A stretch of 5,051 nucleotides of DNA from Campylobacteraceae bacterium (GTDB lineage Bacteria > Campylobacterota > Campylobacteria > Campylobacterales > Sulfurovaceae), in the NCBI GenBank assembly GCA_026995985.1, contig JALWNF010000099.1, positions 1 to 5,051 of the forward strand, given 5' to 3'. This document shows, in pieces, positions 1 to 5,051 of this stretch. The notes under the pieces are model-generated. The model had not been told where the DNA came from. It was given only the letters and a program-made list of their open reading frames with translations, and made no database searches. Position numbers and translations under genes: made by a program. Numbering within the stretch: the first letter of the stretch is position 1; each line of letters opens with the position of its first letter.

Positions 1-1
1 G

Positions 2-1342
2 ATGGCTCAAAAAGCGATTAGAGAATATGACGCAAAGTCAATTTTAGCTAGACATTGGGATAAGTACTTTCCAGATTTTACTTATTCTTATGAGACGGTA
101 TTAGTTCAAAGTGGAGATCAATTAAAAGAGGCTGCAAAAGAGAAAAAATGGTTAGCCGAAAAACCTTTGGTAGTAAAACCCGATATGCTTTTTGGGAAAA
201 GAGGAAAAAATGGTTTAGTTCTTTTTAAAGACCAAAAACCAGGTGATGTAACTCTTGAAAAAGCAGCCCAGTGGATTGATGAGAAGAGTTCAACAAAACA
301 AGAGGTTTACTTCTCTTTTGATGGTGACACACCAAAAGGTGAACCTTCAGTTGATATGTTAACACACTTTATTGTTGAGCCATTTACTCCACATACACAA
401 GAGGAGGAGTACTACATTTCAGCTACTTGTGTTGGTGATGATGATGTGCTTTATATGTCTGCTGAAGGTGGAATGGAAGTCGAAGAGGGTTGGGATGAGA
501 AGGTAACAGAGGTTTCCTTTAAAATTACCGAGACAGAAGAGGAGATAGCTCAAAAAATTAGAGAGAATGTTCCTGCTGATGTTGCAGAAGGTGACAAAGA
601 GAATTTTGCAAAGTTTGCTATTGGATTCTTTAAAGCCTATCGTGATTTAAACTTTGCATATTTAGAGATTAACCCTTTTGTTCTTCAAGGTAACAAAGTA
701 GAACTCCTTGATATGGTTGCTAAACTTGATGATACTGCTGGATTTATGATGGCTTCAGAGTGGGGTGATGTTGAGTTTCCAACTGCATTTGGTATGGAAG
801 AGAAATCTCCTGAAGTATTGGCTATTGAAGAGGCAGATGCAAAAACAGGTGCATCACTTAAGTTAACACTTCTTAAGCCAGAGGCTAGAATTTGGACTAT
901 GGTTGCTGGTGGTGGTGCTTCTGTTGTTTATGCTGATACTATTGCTGATATGGCAGGTATTGATGACCTTGCTAACTATGGTGAGTATAGTGGTGGTCCA
1001 ACTACAGGTGAGACTAAGTTCTATGCGGAGACAATTCTTGATTTAATGACAAGAGAGAAAGACCCACAAGGTCGTGATAAGATTTTAATTATTGGTGGAG
1101 CTATTGCTAACTTTACCGATGTAGCTAAGACATTTACAGGAATTATACAAGCATTTGAGAACTATGCTGATAAGATGAAAGAGGTAGGTATTAAAATCTA
1201 TGTAAGACGTGGTGGACCAAACTATGAAAAGGGTCTTAAAGATATTAAAGAAGCAGCCGACAGATTGGGTCTTTATATTGAAGTATATGGACCAGAGACA
1301 CACTTAACAGATATTGTACGTATGGCACTAGAAGAGAAGTAG
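2..1342 (+). CDS. aclB: ATP-citrate lyase beta (small) subunit, AclB
   Basis: This is the ATP-grasp and citrate-binding subunit of ATP-citrate lyase, which with AclA converts citrate, ATP and CoA to acetyl-CoA, oxaloacetate, ADP and phosphate in the cytoplasm. It is the citrate-cleaving step of the reductive TCA cycle. At 446 residues it matches the N-terminal part of animal ACLY. Visible blocks are the ATP-grasp segment VVKPDMLFGKRGKNGLV (about 57-73), FIVEPFTPH (about 123-131), and the metal/nucleotide-site motif YLEINPF (220-226, with E222 and N224). The succinyl-CoA-synthetase-like part carries MVAGGGASVVYADT (about 300-313), NYGEYSGGPT, IANFTDV (N370, T372) and YVRRGGPNYEKG (R403). By motif alignment from memory, N370, T372 and R403 match human citrate-binding residues N346, T348 and R379. 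The ATG at position 2 gives the normal N-terminus MAQKAIREYD, so the protein is probably complete, but its ribosome binding site and promoter lie outside the window. Confidence 0.96.
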   Translation: MAQKAIREYDAKSILARHWDKYFPDFTYSYETVLVQSGDQLKEAAKEKKWLAEKPLVVKPDMLFGKRGKNGLVLFKDQKPGDVTLEKAAQWIDEKSSTKQEVYFSFDGDTPKGEPSVDMLTHFIVEPFTPHTQEEEYYISATCVGDDDVLYMSAEGGMEVEEGWDEKVTEVSFKITETEEEIAQKIRENVPADVAEGDKENFAKFAIGFFKAYRDLNFAYLEINPFVLQGNKVELLDMVAKLDDTAGFMMASEWGDVEFPTAFGMEEKSPEVLAIEEADAKTGASLKLTLLKPEARIWTMVAGGGASVVYADTIADMAGIDDLANYGEYSGGPTTGETKFYAETILDLMTREKDPQGRDKILIIGGAIANFTDVAKTFTGIIQAFENYADKMKEVGIKIYVRRGGPNYEKGLKDIKEAADRLGLYIEVYGPETHLTDIVRMALEEK

Positions 1343-1353
1343 GGAGAAGAGAT

Positions 1354-3168
1354 ATGTCAAAATTATTTACTAAAGATACACAAGCAATTTTTTGGAATAA
1401 CAACAAAACGGCTATCCAAAGAATGTTAGACTATGACTATACTATTAAAAGAGAGAAGCCTTCAGTTGCTGCTATTGTTGCACCAACTAGCTCAAATAAG
1501 TTTGAGAAGTTCTTCTATGGTGCTGATGAGATAATGATTCCTCTTTATAAAAGTACAGCAGAGGCAAAAGCTGCTCAACCACAAGCAGATGTACTTTTAA
1601 ACTTTGCATCATTTAGAACAGCTTACAATGTAACTATGGATGCTCTTGAGATTGGTGGGTTTAAGACTATTATGATTACTGCTGAGGGTATTCCTGAGAG
1701 ATTAGCACGTACTATGAATGCAAAAGCAAGAAGTTTAGGTGTTACTGTAATTGGTCCTGCTACTGTTGGTGCTATTGCTCCTGGTGCATTTAAGATTGCT
1801 AATATTGGTGGGACAATTGATAATATTATTAACTCTAAACTTCATAGAGCTGGTTCATGTGGTCTTGTAACACGTTCAGGTGGTCTTTTTAATGAGCTCT
1901 CTAACATTATTGCGATTAATGCTGATGGTATTGCAGAGGGTGTAGCAATTGGTGGAGACCGATTTGTTGGTTCTGTATTTATTGATAATCTTCTTAGAAT
2001 GGAAGCTAATCCAGATGTAAAATATATGATTTTACTTGGAGAAGTTGGTGGTACAGAGGAGTACAAAGTAATTGAAGCTGTTAAGTCAGGTAAGATTAAA
2101 AAGCCAATTATTGCTTGGTGTATTGGTACTATTGCTAAGTACTATGATAGCGGTGTTCAGTTTGGTCATGCAGGAGCTTCTGCAAATGGTGAGATGGAGA
2201 CAGCAGAGTATAAAAATAATGCAATGAGAGAAGCAGGTATTCATGTACCTAACTCATTTAATGACCTACCTGAAATGATTGCATCAGTTTACCATAAACT
2301 ACATGCTGAGGGTATTATTCAAGATATTCCAGAGCCTGAAATCAATACTCTACCAAAAGTAAGAAGACCTAAGCAGTTTATATGTACTATCTCTGATGAT
2401 AGAGGAGAAGAGGCAACTTACGCAGGGTTCCCAATCTCATCTGTTGCAACACCTGATACAGGTAAAGGTATAGGTGATGTTATCTCTCTATTATGGTTTA
2501 AAAAACAGTATCCAAAATGGGCTACAGACTTTATTGAGACAGTTTTAAAGACAGTAGCAGACCATGGTCCAGCAGTTTCAGGAGCTCATAATGCAAAAGT
2601 AACTGCACGTGCAGGTAAGAGTGTTGTTGAAGCATTGGTAACAGGACTTCTTACTATTGGACCTAGATTTGGTGGAGCGATTGATGGTGCTGCTAAATAC
2701 TTTAAGTATGCAGATGATAATAAGCTTACACCAGCAGAGTTCTTAAAATATATGAAGAAACAAGGTATACCAATTCCTGGTATTGGTCACAGAATTAAGT
2801 CTCTTAAAAACCCTGACCTAAGAGTTACAGGACTTATGAACTATGCAGCAGAGCATTTCCCTTCAACTCCACTACTTGATTATGCAAGAACAGTTGAGGC
2901 ACTTACTACAAGTAAGAAAGAGAACCTAATTCTTAATGTTGATGGTACTATTGGTATTCTTATGGTAGATATGTGGAGAGCTTTAGGTTACTCAGAAGAA
3001 GAGATAGATGAGTTTATTGAGAGTGGAACACTTAATGCATTCTTCATTGTAGGTCGTTCAATAGGATTTATCGGTCACGTACTTGATGAAAAACGTCTTG
3101 CAATGCCTATGTATCGTCACCCTATGGATGACATCTTATATGATGTTCAAAAAGCAGAAAAGATTTAA
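1354..3168 (+). CDS. aclA: ATP-citrate lyase alpha (large) subunit, AclA
   Basis: This is the CoA-binding, phosphohistidine and citrate-synthase-like subunit of ATP-citrate lyase, partner of AclB. Its 604 residues are close to the roughly 608 of Chlorobium AclA. Residues 1-310 resemble the succinyl-CoA synthetase alpha chain: a Rossmann CoA-binding part, AEGIPE (E111, matching human ACLY E599), VIGPATVGAIAPG, TRSGGLFNE, LGEVGGTEEYK and VQFGHAGA, whose H272 matches the phosphorylated H760 of human ACLY. After a linker at about 315-345, the citrate-synthase-homology part carries DHGPAVSGAHN (H404), TIGPRFGGAIDGAAK, GIGHRIKSLKNPD (H479) and ILNVDG (D530). These match human H900, H975 and D1026 by motif alignment from memory. 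No catalytic residue appears to be missing. The gene starts 11 bases after aclB, and its AGGGAG ribosome binding site (1341-1346) overlaps the aclB stop codon, so the two are co-transcribed and probably translationally coupled. A terminator follows the stop. Confidence 0.97.
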   Translation: MSKLFTKDTQAIFWNNNKTAIQRMLDYDYTIKREKPSVAAIVAPTSSNKFEKFFYGADEIMIPLYKSTAEAKAAQPQADVLLNFASFRTAYNVTMDALEIGGFKTIMITAEGIPERLARTMNAKARSLGVTVIGPATVGAIAPGAFKIANIGGTIDNIINSKLHRAGSCGLVTRSGGLFNELSNIIAINADGIAEGVAIGGDRFVGSVFIDNLLRMEANPDVKYMILLGEVGGTEEYKVIEAVKSGKIKKPIIAWCIGTIAKYYDSGVQFGHAGASANGEMETAEYKNNAMREAGIHVPNSFNDLPEMIASVYHKLHAEGIIQDIPEPEINTLPKVRRPKQFICTISDDRGEEATYAGFPISSVATPDTGKGIGDVISLLWFKKQYPKWATDFIETVLKTVADHGPAVSGAHNAKVTARAGKSVVEALVTGLLTIGPRFGGAIDGAAKYFKYADDNKLTPAEFLKYMKKQGIPIPGIGHRIKSLKNPDLRVTGLMNYAAEHFPSTPLLDYARTVEALTTSKKENLILNVDGTIGILMVDMWRALGYSEEEIDEFIESGTLNAFFIVGRSIGFIGHVLDEKRLAMPMYRHPMDDILYDVQKAEKI

Positions 3169-3187
3169 TACTCTTTATGCTTTTAGC

Positions 3188-3226
3188 CTCTTAAAGCCTA
3201 TTTGGGTTTTAAGAGAACTTCTTTTT
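3188..3226 (+). terminator. Rho-independent terminator of aclBA
   Basis: An 11-bp stem with one G-T pair forms between 3188-3198 (CTCTTAAAGCC) and 3205-3215 (GGTTTTAAGAG), with a six-base loop. After a short AACTTC spacer comes TTTTT at 3222-3226, and the next bases stay T-rich. The hairpin sits 20 bases after the aclA stop and before msrA, so it should end the aclBA transcript. The U tract is imperfect, because it starts a few bases after the stem, so some read-through into msrA is possible. Confidence 0.82.
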
Positions 3227-3262
3227 ATTCCTCTTCTTTTTTAAATTCAATAAGGTAATACA

Positions 3263-3757
3263 ATGCAGTATGAGAAAGCAATTTTAGCAGGTGGATGTTT
3301 TTGGGGTATGCAAGAGCTTATTCGTAAACTTCCAGGTGTAGTTAGTACAAGAGTGGGTTATACAGGTGGTGAAGTACCAAATGCAACCTACCGTAACCAT
3401 GGAGACCATGCAGAGGCTGTTGAGATACTCTTTGACCCATTAAAAATAAGTTATAGAAAGCTGTTAGAGTTCTTTTTTCAGATACACGACCCTACTACTC
3501 CAGATAGACAAGGTAATGACATAGGAAGGTCTTATCGTTCAGAGATTTTTTATGTTACAGATGAGCAAAGAGAAGTGGCTTTACAGACTATTAAAGATAT
3601 AGACTCTAGTGGAGTGTGGCCCAATAAAGTAGTTACATCTGTGACTAAAGCAAGTGAATTTTGGGAGGCAGAACCAGAACACCAAGACTACTTACAACGC
3701 TATCCAAATGGGTATACTTGCCACTTTATTAGACCCCATTGGGTACTTTCTAAATAA
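3263..3757 (+). CDS. msrA: Peptide-methionine (S)-S-oxide reductase MsrA
   Basis: This cytoplasmic repair enzyme reduces the S epimer of methionine sulfoxide, free or in proteins, normally using thioredoxin. The family signature GGCFWGMQ lies at residues 10-17, with catalytic Cys12. Further conserved blocks are [24 protein letters not shown] (residues 33-56), [19 protein letters not shown] (about 70-88), and [23 protein letters not shown] near the end. C153 in YTCHF is the likely resolving cysteine; from memory the closest pattern is the two-cysteine Cys13/Cys154 enzyme of Mycobacterium tuberculosis. The protein has 164 residues with no signal peptide, so this is a compact single-domain form. 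The ATG at 3263 is preceded by TAAGGT (3251-3256) at normal spacing, and nothing upstream would extend the signature domain. It is followed after 9 bases by msrB, its usual partner. The 32 bases between the aclBA terminator and the start codon show no convincing promoter. Confidence 0.96.
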   Translation: MQYEKAILAGGCFWGMQELIRKLPGVVSTRVGYTGGEVPNATYRNHGDHAEAVEILFDPLKISYRKLLEFFFQIHDPTTPDRQGNDIGRSYRSEIFYVTDEQREVALQTIKDIDSSGVWPNKVVTSVTKASEFWEAEPEHQDYLQRYPNGYTCHFIRPHWVLSK

Positions 3758-3766
3758 GGAGAAGAT

Positions 3767-4129
3767 ATGGCATATAATAAATTAACAGAAGAAGAGAGAA
3801 GAGTTATTATAAATAAAGGTACAGAACGACCATTTACAGGAGAGTTTTGGAATCATAAAGAGAGTGGTATGTATACTTGTCGTCAATGTAATGCAGAGCT
3901 ATTCTCTTCTGATGCAAAATTTGATTCAGGTACAGGTTGGCCTAGCTTTGATGATACTATAGAGGGTGCAGTCAAAGAGGTACCCGATGCTGATGGTAGA
4001 CGGGTAGAGATAGTATGTGCCAACTGTGGTGGACACTTAGGTCATGTTTTTAGAGGTGAAGGTATGACAAATAAAAATACTCGTCACTGTGTAAACTCTA
4101 TCTCTTTAAAATTTATAGCAAGTAGATAG
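3767..4129 (+). CDS. msrB: Peptide-methionine (R)-S-oxide reductase MsrB
   Basis: This enzyme reduces the R epimer of methionine sulfoxide and so complements MsrA. The 120-residue protein shows the full SelR/MsrB fold signature: GTERPFTGEFW, the first zinc knuckle C38-x-x-C41, GWPSF (57-61), the second knuckle C84-x-x-C87, GGHLGHVF with H90 and H93, and RHCVNSISL with catalytic Cys108 (a true cysteine, not selenocysteine). Where many MsrB proteins have a resolving cysteine just before GWPSF (SGCGWPSF), this one has threonine, T56. The four other cysteines look committed to zinc, so the sulfenic acid on C108 is probably reduced directly by an outside thiol donor. That last point is inference. 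There is no signal peptide, so the protein is cytoplasmic. The AAGGAG ribosome binding site (3756-3761) overlaps the msrA stop codon, which indicates one msrAB transcript and tight coupling. Confidence 0.96.
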   Translation: MAYNKLTEEERRVIINKGTERPFTGEFWNHKESGMYTCRQCNAELFSSDAKFDSGTGWPSFDDTIEGAVKEVPDADGRRVEIVCANCGGHLGHVFRGEGMTNKNTRHCVNSISLKFIASR

Positions 4130-4160
4130 TTATTTAATTAAAAATTTCTTAAAACTATAG

Positions 4161-4166
4161 TATAAT
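4161..4166 (+). promoter_or_regulatory. Candidate -10 box for the pseudopilin gene
   Basis: A perfect TATAAT stands in the 69-base AT-rich gap between msrB and the pseudopilin gene. Transcription would start near 4173 and leave a leader of about 26 bases before the TTG start. No -35 hexamer is clear, which fits known Campylobacterota sigma70 promoters, where the -35 box is often replaced by T-rich or periodic AT sequence. In such AT-rich DNA a chance match is possible. Confidence 0.5.
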
Positions 4167-4186
4167 TTTTTAAATAAAAATATACT

Positions 4187-4190
4187 AAGG
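4187..4190 (+). promoter_or_regulatory. Ribosome binding site supporting a TTG start
   Basis: AAGG, preceded by CT in TACTAAGG, lies 8 bases before TTG at 4199. It supports that TTG as the true start of the pseudopilin. The first in-frame ATG codes for residue 9, inside the class III signal, and would remove the charged leader and the cleavage site. Confidence 0.65.
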
Positions 4191-4198
4191 TTATTCTT

Positions 4199-4870
4199 TT
4201 GAAAAATAAATCTGCATTTACTATGATTGAACTTATTTTTGTTATTGTTGTTTTAGGTATTTTATCCTCTTTAGCTATGGGACGTATGGATAGAGATTTA
4301 AAGCAGGAGGCTGCTGAGACTATACTCTCTCATATACGGCTAACTCAACAGTTAGCTTTGAGAGATAATAAGCATAGAAGTGATAATGATACTAAGTGGC
4401 AAAAAGCCTATTGGAGATTTGAATATGGTAAATGTAGTGGTACTAATGAGTATTACTATCGAGTAGGCTCCGATAGAGATATGGATGGTTTTATTGATAA
4501 GAGTGAGTCAGCTATTAATCCAGTAGATGGAAAATATCTATATTCATTTAATACTTGTAACTCTCTACAAGATGATGAGAGTCCTACTGTACTTTTAGGT
4601 AAAAAATTTGGTATTAAAGATATTAAAAAATATGGTGGGTGTAATCAAGTTCAACATATAGCTTTTGACTATTTAGGGAGACCACATCATCAAGTTGCAA
4701 GTTATAGTAGTGCTAATTTTTCTAAAATAATGAATAAAGATTGTAGATTAAAATTTGAAATGTCTACAGATATTAATAATGATGGTGTAGTTAACAGTGA
4801 TGATAGCTTTACTATTAAGATTTTAGCCCAAACAGGATATGCCTTTATTGTAGGTGAAGAGATACTATAG
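4199..4870 (+). CDS. Type II secretion/competence-type pseudopilin with EF-hand-like loops
   Basis: This is a prepilin-like membrane protein of 223 residues. A short basic leader (MKNKSA) is followed by FTMIELIFVIVVLGILSSLA, the class III (type IV prepilin) signal. The prepilin peptidase should cut between A6 and F7, and E11 is the conserved Glu at mature position +5. The hydrophobic helix spans about 7-27 and continues as an amphipathic stretch to about 56. The globular part has two loops that fit the 12-residue calcium pattern: DRDMDGFIDKSE (92-103), a full EF-hand match, and DINNDGVVNSDD (191-202), a dockerin-like match ending in Asp. Four cysteines (C79, C120, C148, C182) could form two disulfides. 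The segment HIAFDYLGRPHH (153-164) resembles GspH/FimT-type pseudopilins. The TTG start is chosen because it alone yields the full leader. No other secretion or pilus gene is present in the window, so the machine it serves (type II secretion, DNA uptake or type IV pilus minor pilin) is open. Confidence 0.85.
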   Translation: MKNKSAFTMIELIFVIVVLGILSSLAMGRMDRDLKQEAAETILSHIRLTQQLALRDNKHRSDNDTKWQKAYWRFEYGKCSGTNEYYYRVGSDRDMDGFIDKSESAINPVDGKYLYSFNTCNSLQDDESPTVLLGKKFGIKDIKKYGGCNQVQHIAFDYLGRPHHQVASYSSANFSKIMNKDCRLKFEMSTDINNDGVVNSDDSFTIKILAQTGYAFIVGEEIL

Positions 4871-4921
4871 CTAACAAGATATAATTAGTTAAAAATGTAT
4901 CAAAAATAAAATAATTAATTT

Positions 4922-4943
4922 TTTTTAAAAAACTTTTGAAAAA
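4922..4943 (+). promoter_or_regulatory. UP-like A/T tract upstream of the rRNA-type promoter
   Basis: Runs of T and A with almost no G or C occupy about -60 to -39 relative to the expected start site, directly before the TTGACA box. This is where UP elements bind the RNA polymerase alpha C-terminal domain in strong rRNA promoters. The AT-rich stretch extends back to about 4884. Because the whole genome is AT-rich, the call depends mainly on the promoter beside it. Confidence 0.55.
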
Positions 4944-4946
4944 TCC

Positions 4947-4975
4947 TTGACAAGCAAAAGAAAATCTCCTATAAT
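4947..4975 (+). promoter_or_regulatory. Full-consensus sigma70 promoter, probably of an rRNA operon
   Basis: TTGACA at 4947-4952 and TATAAT at 4970-4975 are separated by exactly 17 bases, so both hexamers and the spacing are perfect. ACGCG just after the -10 box is a GC-rich discriminator in AT-rich surroundings, typical of stable-RNA promoters under stringent (ppGpp) control. Transcription should start at about 4982-4984. In the Campylobacterota a full -35 box is uncommon at protein genes, which also points to stable RNA. The promoter lies about 75 bases after the pseudopilin stop and reads out of the window. Confidence 0.87.
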
Positions 4976-4998
4976 ACGCGTCCAAGAACAAAGGGTAC

Positions 4999-5016
4999 GA
5001 CTTAATAGTTTAAGTC
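4999..5016 (+). other. boxB-like hairpin in the rRNA leader
   Basis: GACTTAA (4999-5005) and TTAAGTC (5010-5016) form a perfect 7-bp stem with a four-base TAGT loop, starting about 15 bases into the predicted transcript. rRNA leaders often carry such a boxB hairpin shortly before boxA. There is no run of T after it, so it is not a terminator. The hairpin is seen in the sequence; its role as boxB is inferred. Confidence 0.55.
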
Positions 5017-5040
5017 AAGAGAGTTCCTAGAGTTTTTAAG

Positions 5041-5051
5041 TGGTCTTTAAC
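5041..5051 (+). promoter_or_regulatory. boxA antitermination site (rRNA leader), cut by the window edge
   Basis: TGGTCTTTAAC differs by one base from the E. coli rRNA boxA core TGCTCTTTAAC. It lies in the expected place, about 60 bases after the promoter start site and after a short hairpin. In rRNA operons boxA RNA is bound by NusB-S10 and lets RNA polymerase pass rho-dependent termination. Together with the promoter it indicates that the transcript is an rRNA operon, with the 16S gene starting beyond the edge. Confidence 0.75.

Noticed and set aside
1085..1303. Open frame of 72 codons on the - strand inside aclB
   Set aside because: It lies wholly within the conserved citrate-binding region of aclB, resembles no known protein and has a composition typical of an antisense shadow.
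1842..2066. Open frame of 74 codons on the - strand inside aclA
   Set aside because: It lies opposite the strongly conserved SRSGG/GEVGGTEEYK-type region of aclA; its Ser/Pro-rich translation is what the reverse strand of such a gene gives by chance.
4130..4198. Terminator or small gene between msrB and the pseudopilin gene
   Set aside because: The 69 bases hold no GC-rich hairpin and no start codon with a plausible frame, only an AT-rich tract with a candidate -10 box.
4880..4885. TATAAT just after the pseudopilin stop, as a possible second rRNA promoter
   Set aside because: No -35 box at suitable spacing and no discriminator. In this AT-rich stretch it is likely chance, while the perfect promoter at 4947-4975 explains the leader.
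4901..4945. A/T runs (TTTTTTTT followed by AAAAAA) as a rho-independent terminator of the pseudopilin gene
   Set aside because: The possible stem is made only of A-T pairs and has no GC core; an UP-like tract for the next promoter is the better reading.
1..5051. CRISPR array, insertion sequence, attachment site or phage/defence genes
   Set aside because: No regular repeats, inverted terminal repeats, transposase or integrase motifs are visible on either strand. Coding sequence fills nearly all of the window.

Overview
The window looks like a piece of an AT-rich chromosome from a chemolithoautotrophic member of the Campylobacterota (Sulfurimonas/Sulfurovum-like). The inference rests on a two-subunit ATP-citrate lyase, the key enzyme of the reductive TCA (rTCA) cycle used by these bacteria. 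AT-rich codon use and a Campylobacterota-style pseudopilin N-terminus (AFTMIELIFVIVVLGIL) agree with it. The genus cannot be fixed from this sequence alone. All five genes lie on the + strand and all appear intact.

Layout. Positions 2-3168 hold aclB and aclA, 11 bases apart and clearly one transcription unit. Together they encode ATP-citrate lyase, which splits citrate with ATP and CoA into acetyl-CoA and oxaloacetate. A strong rho-independent terminator follows at about 3188-3226. Positions 3263-4129 hold msrA and msrB, a two-gene repair unit that reduces the S and R epimers of methionine sulfoxide. Positions 4199-4870 encode a type II secretion/competence-type pseudopilin with a TTG start, a class III signal sequence and two EF-hand-like calcium loops. 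The last 180 bases have no gene. They hold an A/T-rich UP-like tract, a full-consensus sigma70 promoter (TTGACA, 17 bases, TATAAT), a short hairpin, and a boxA-like antitermination sequence at the very edge. This is the signature of a ribosomal RNA operon leader, so a 16S rRNA gene very probably begins just beyond the window.

How they fit together. The window joins a carbon-fixation unit, an oxidative-damage repair pair, a surface or secretion pilin-like protein and the start of an rRNA operon. Apart from aclB-aclA and msrA-msrB, the neighbours need not be functionally linked. Most of the window is ordinary core genome. I see no new multi-gene system. The least ordinary item is the calcium-loop pseudopilin.
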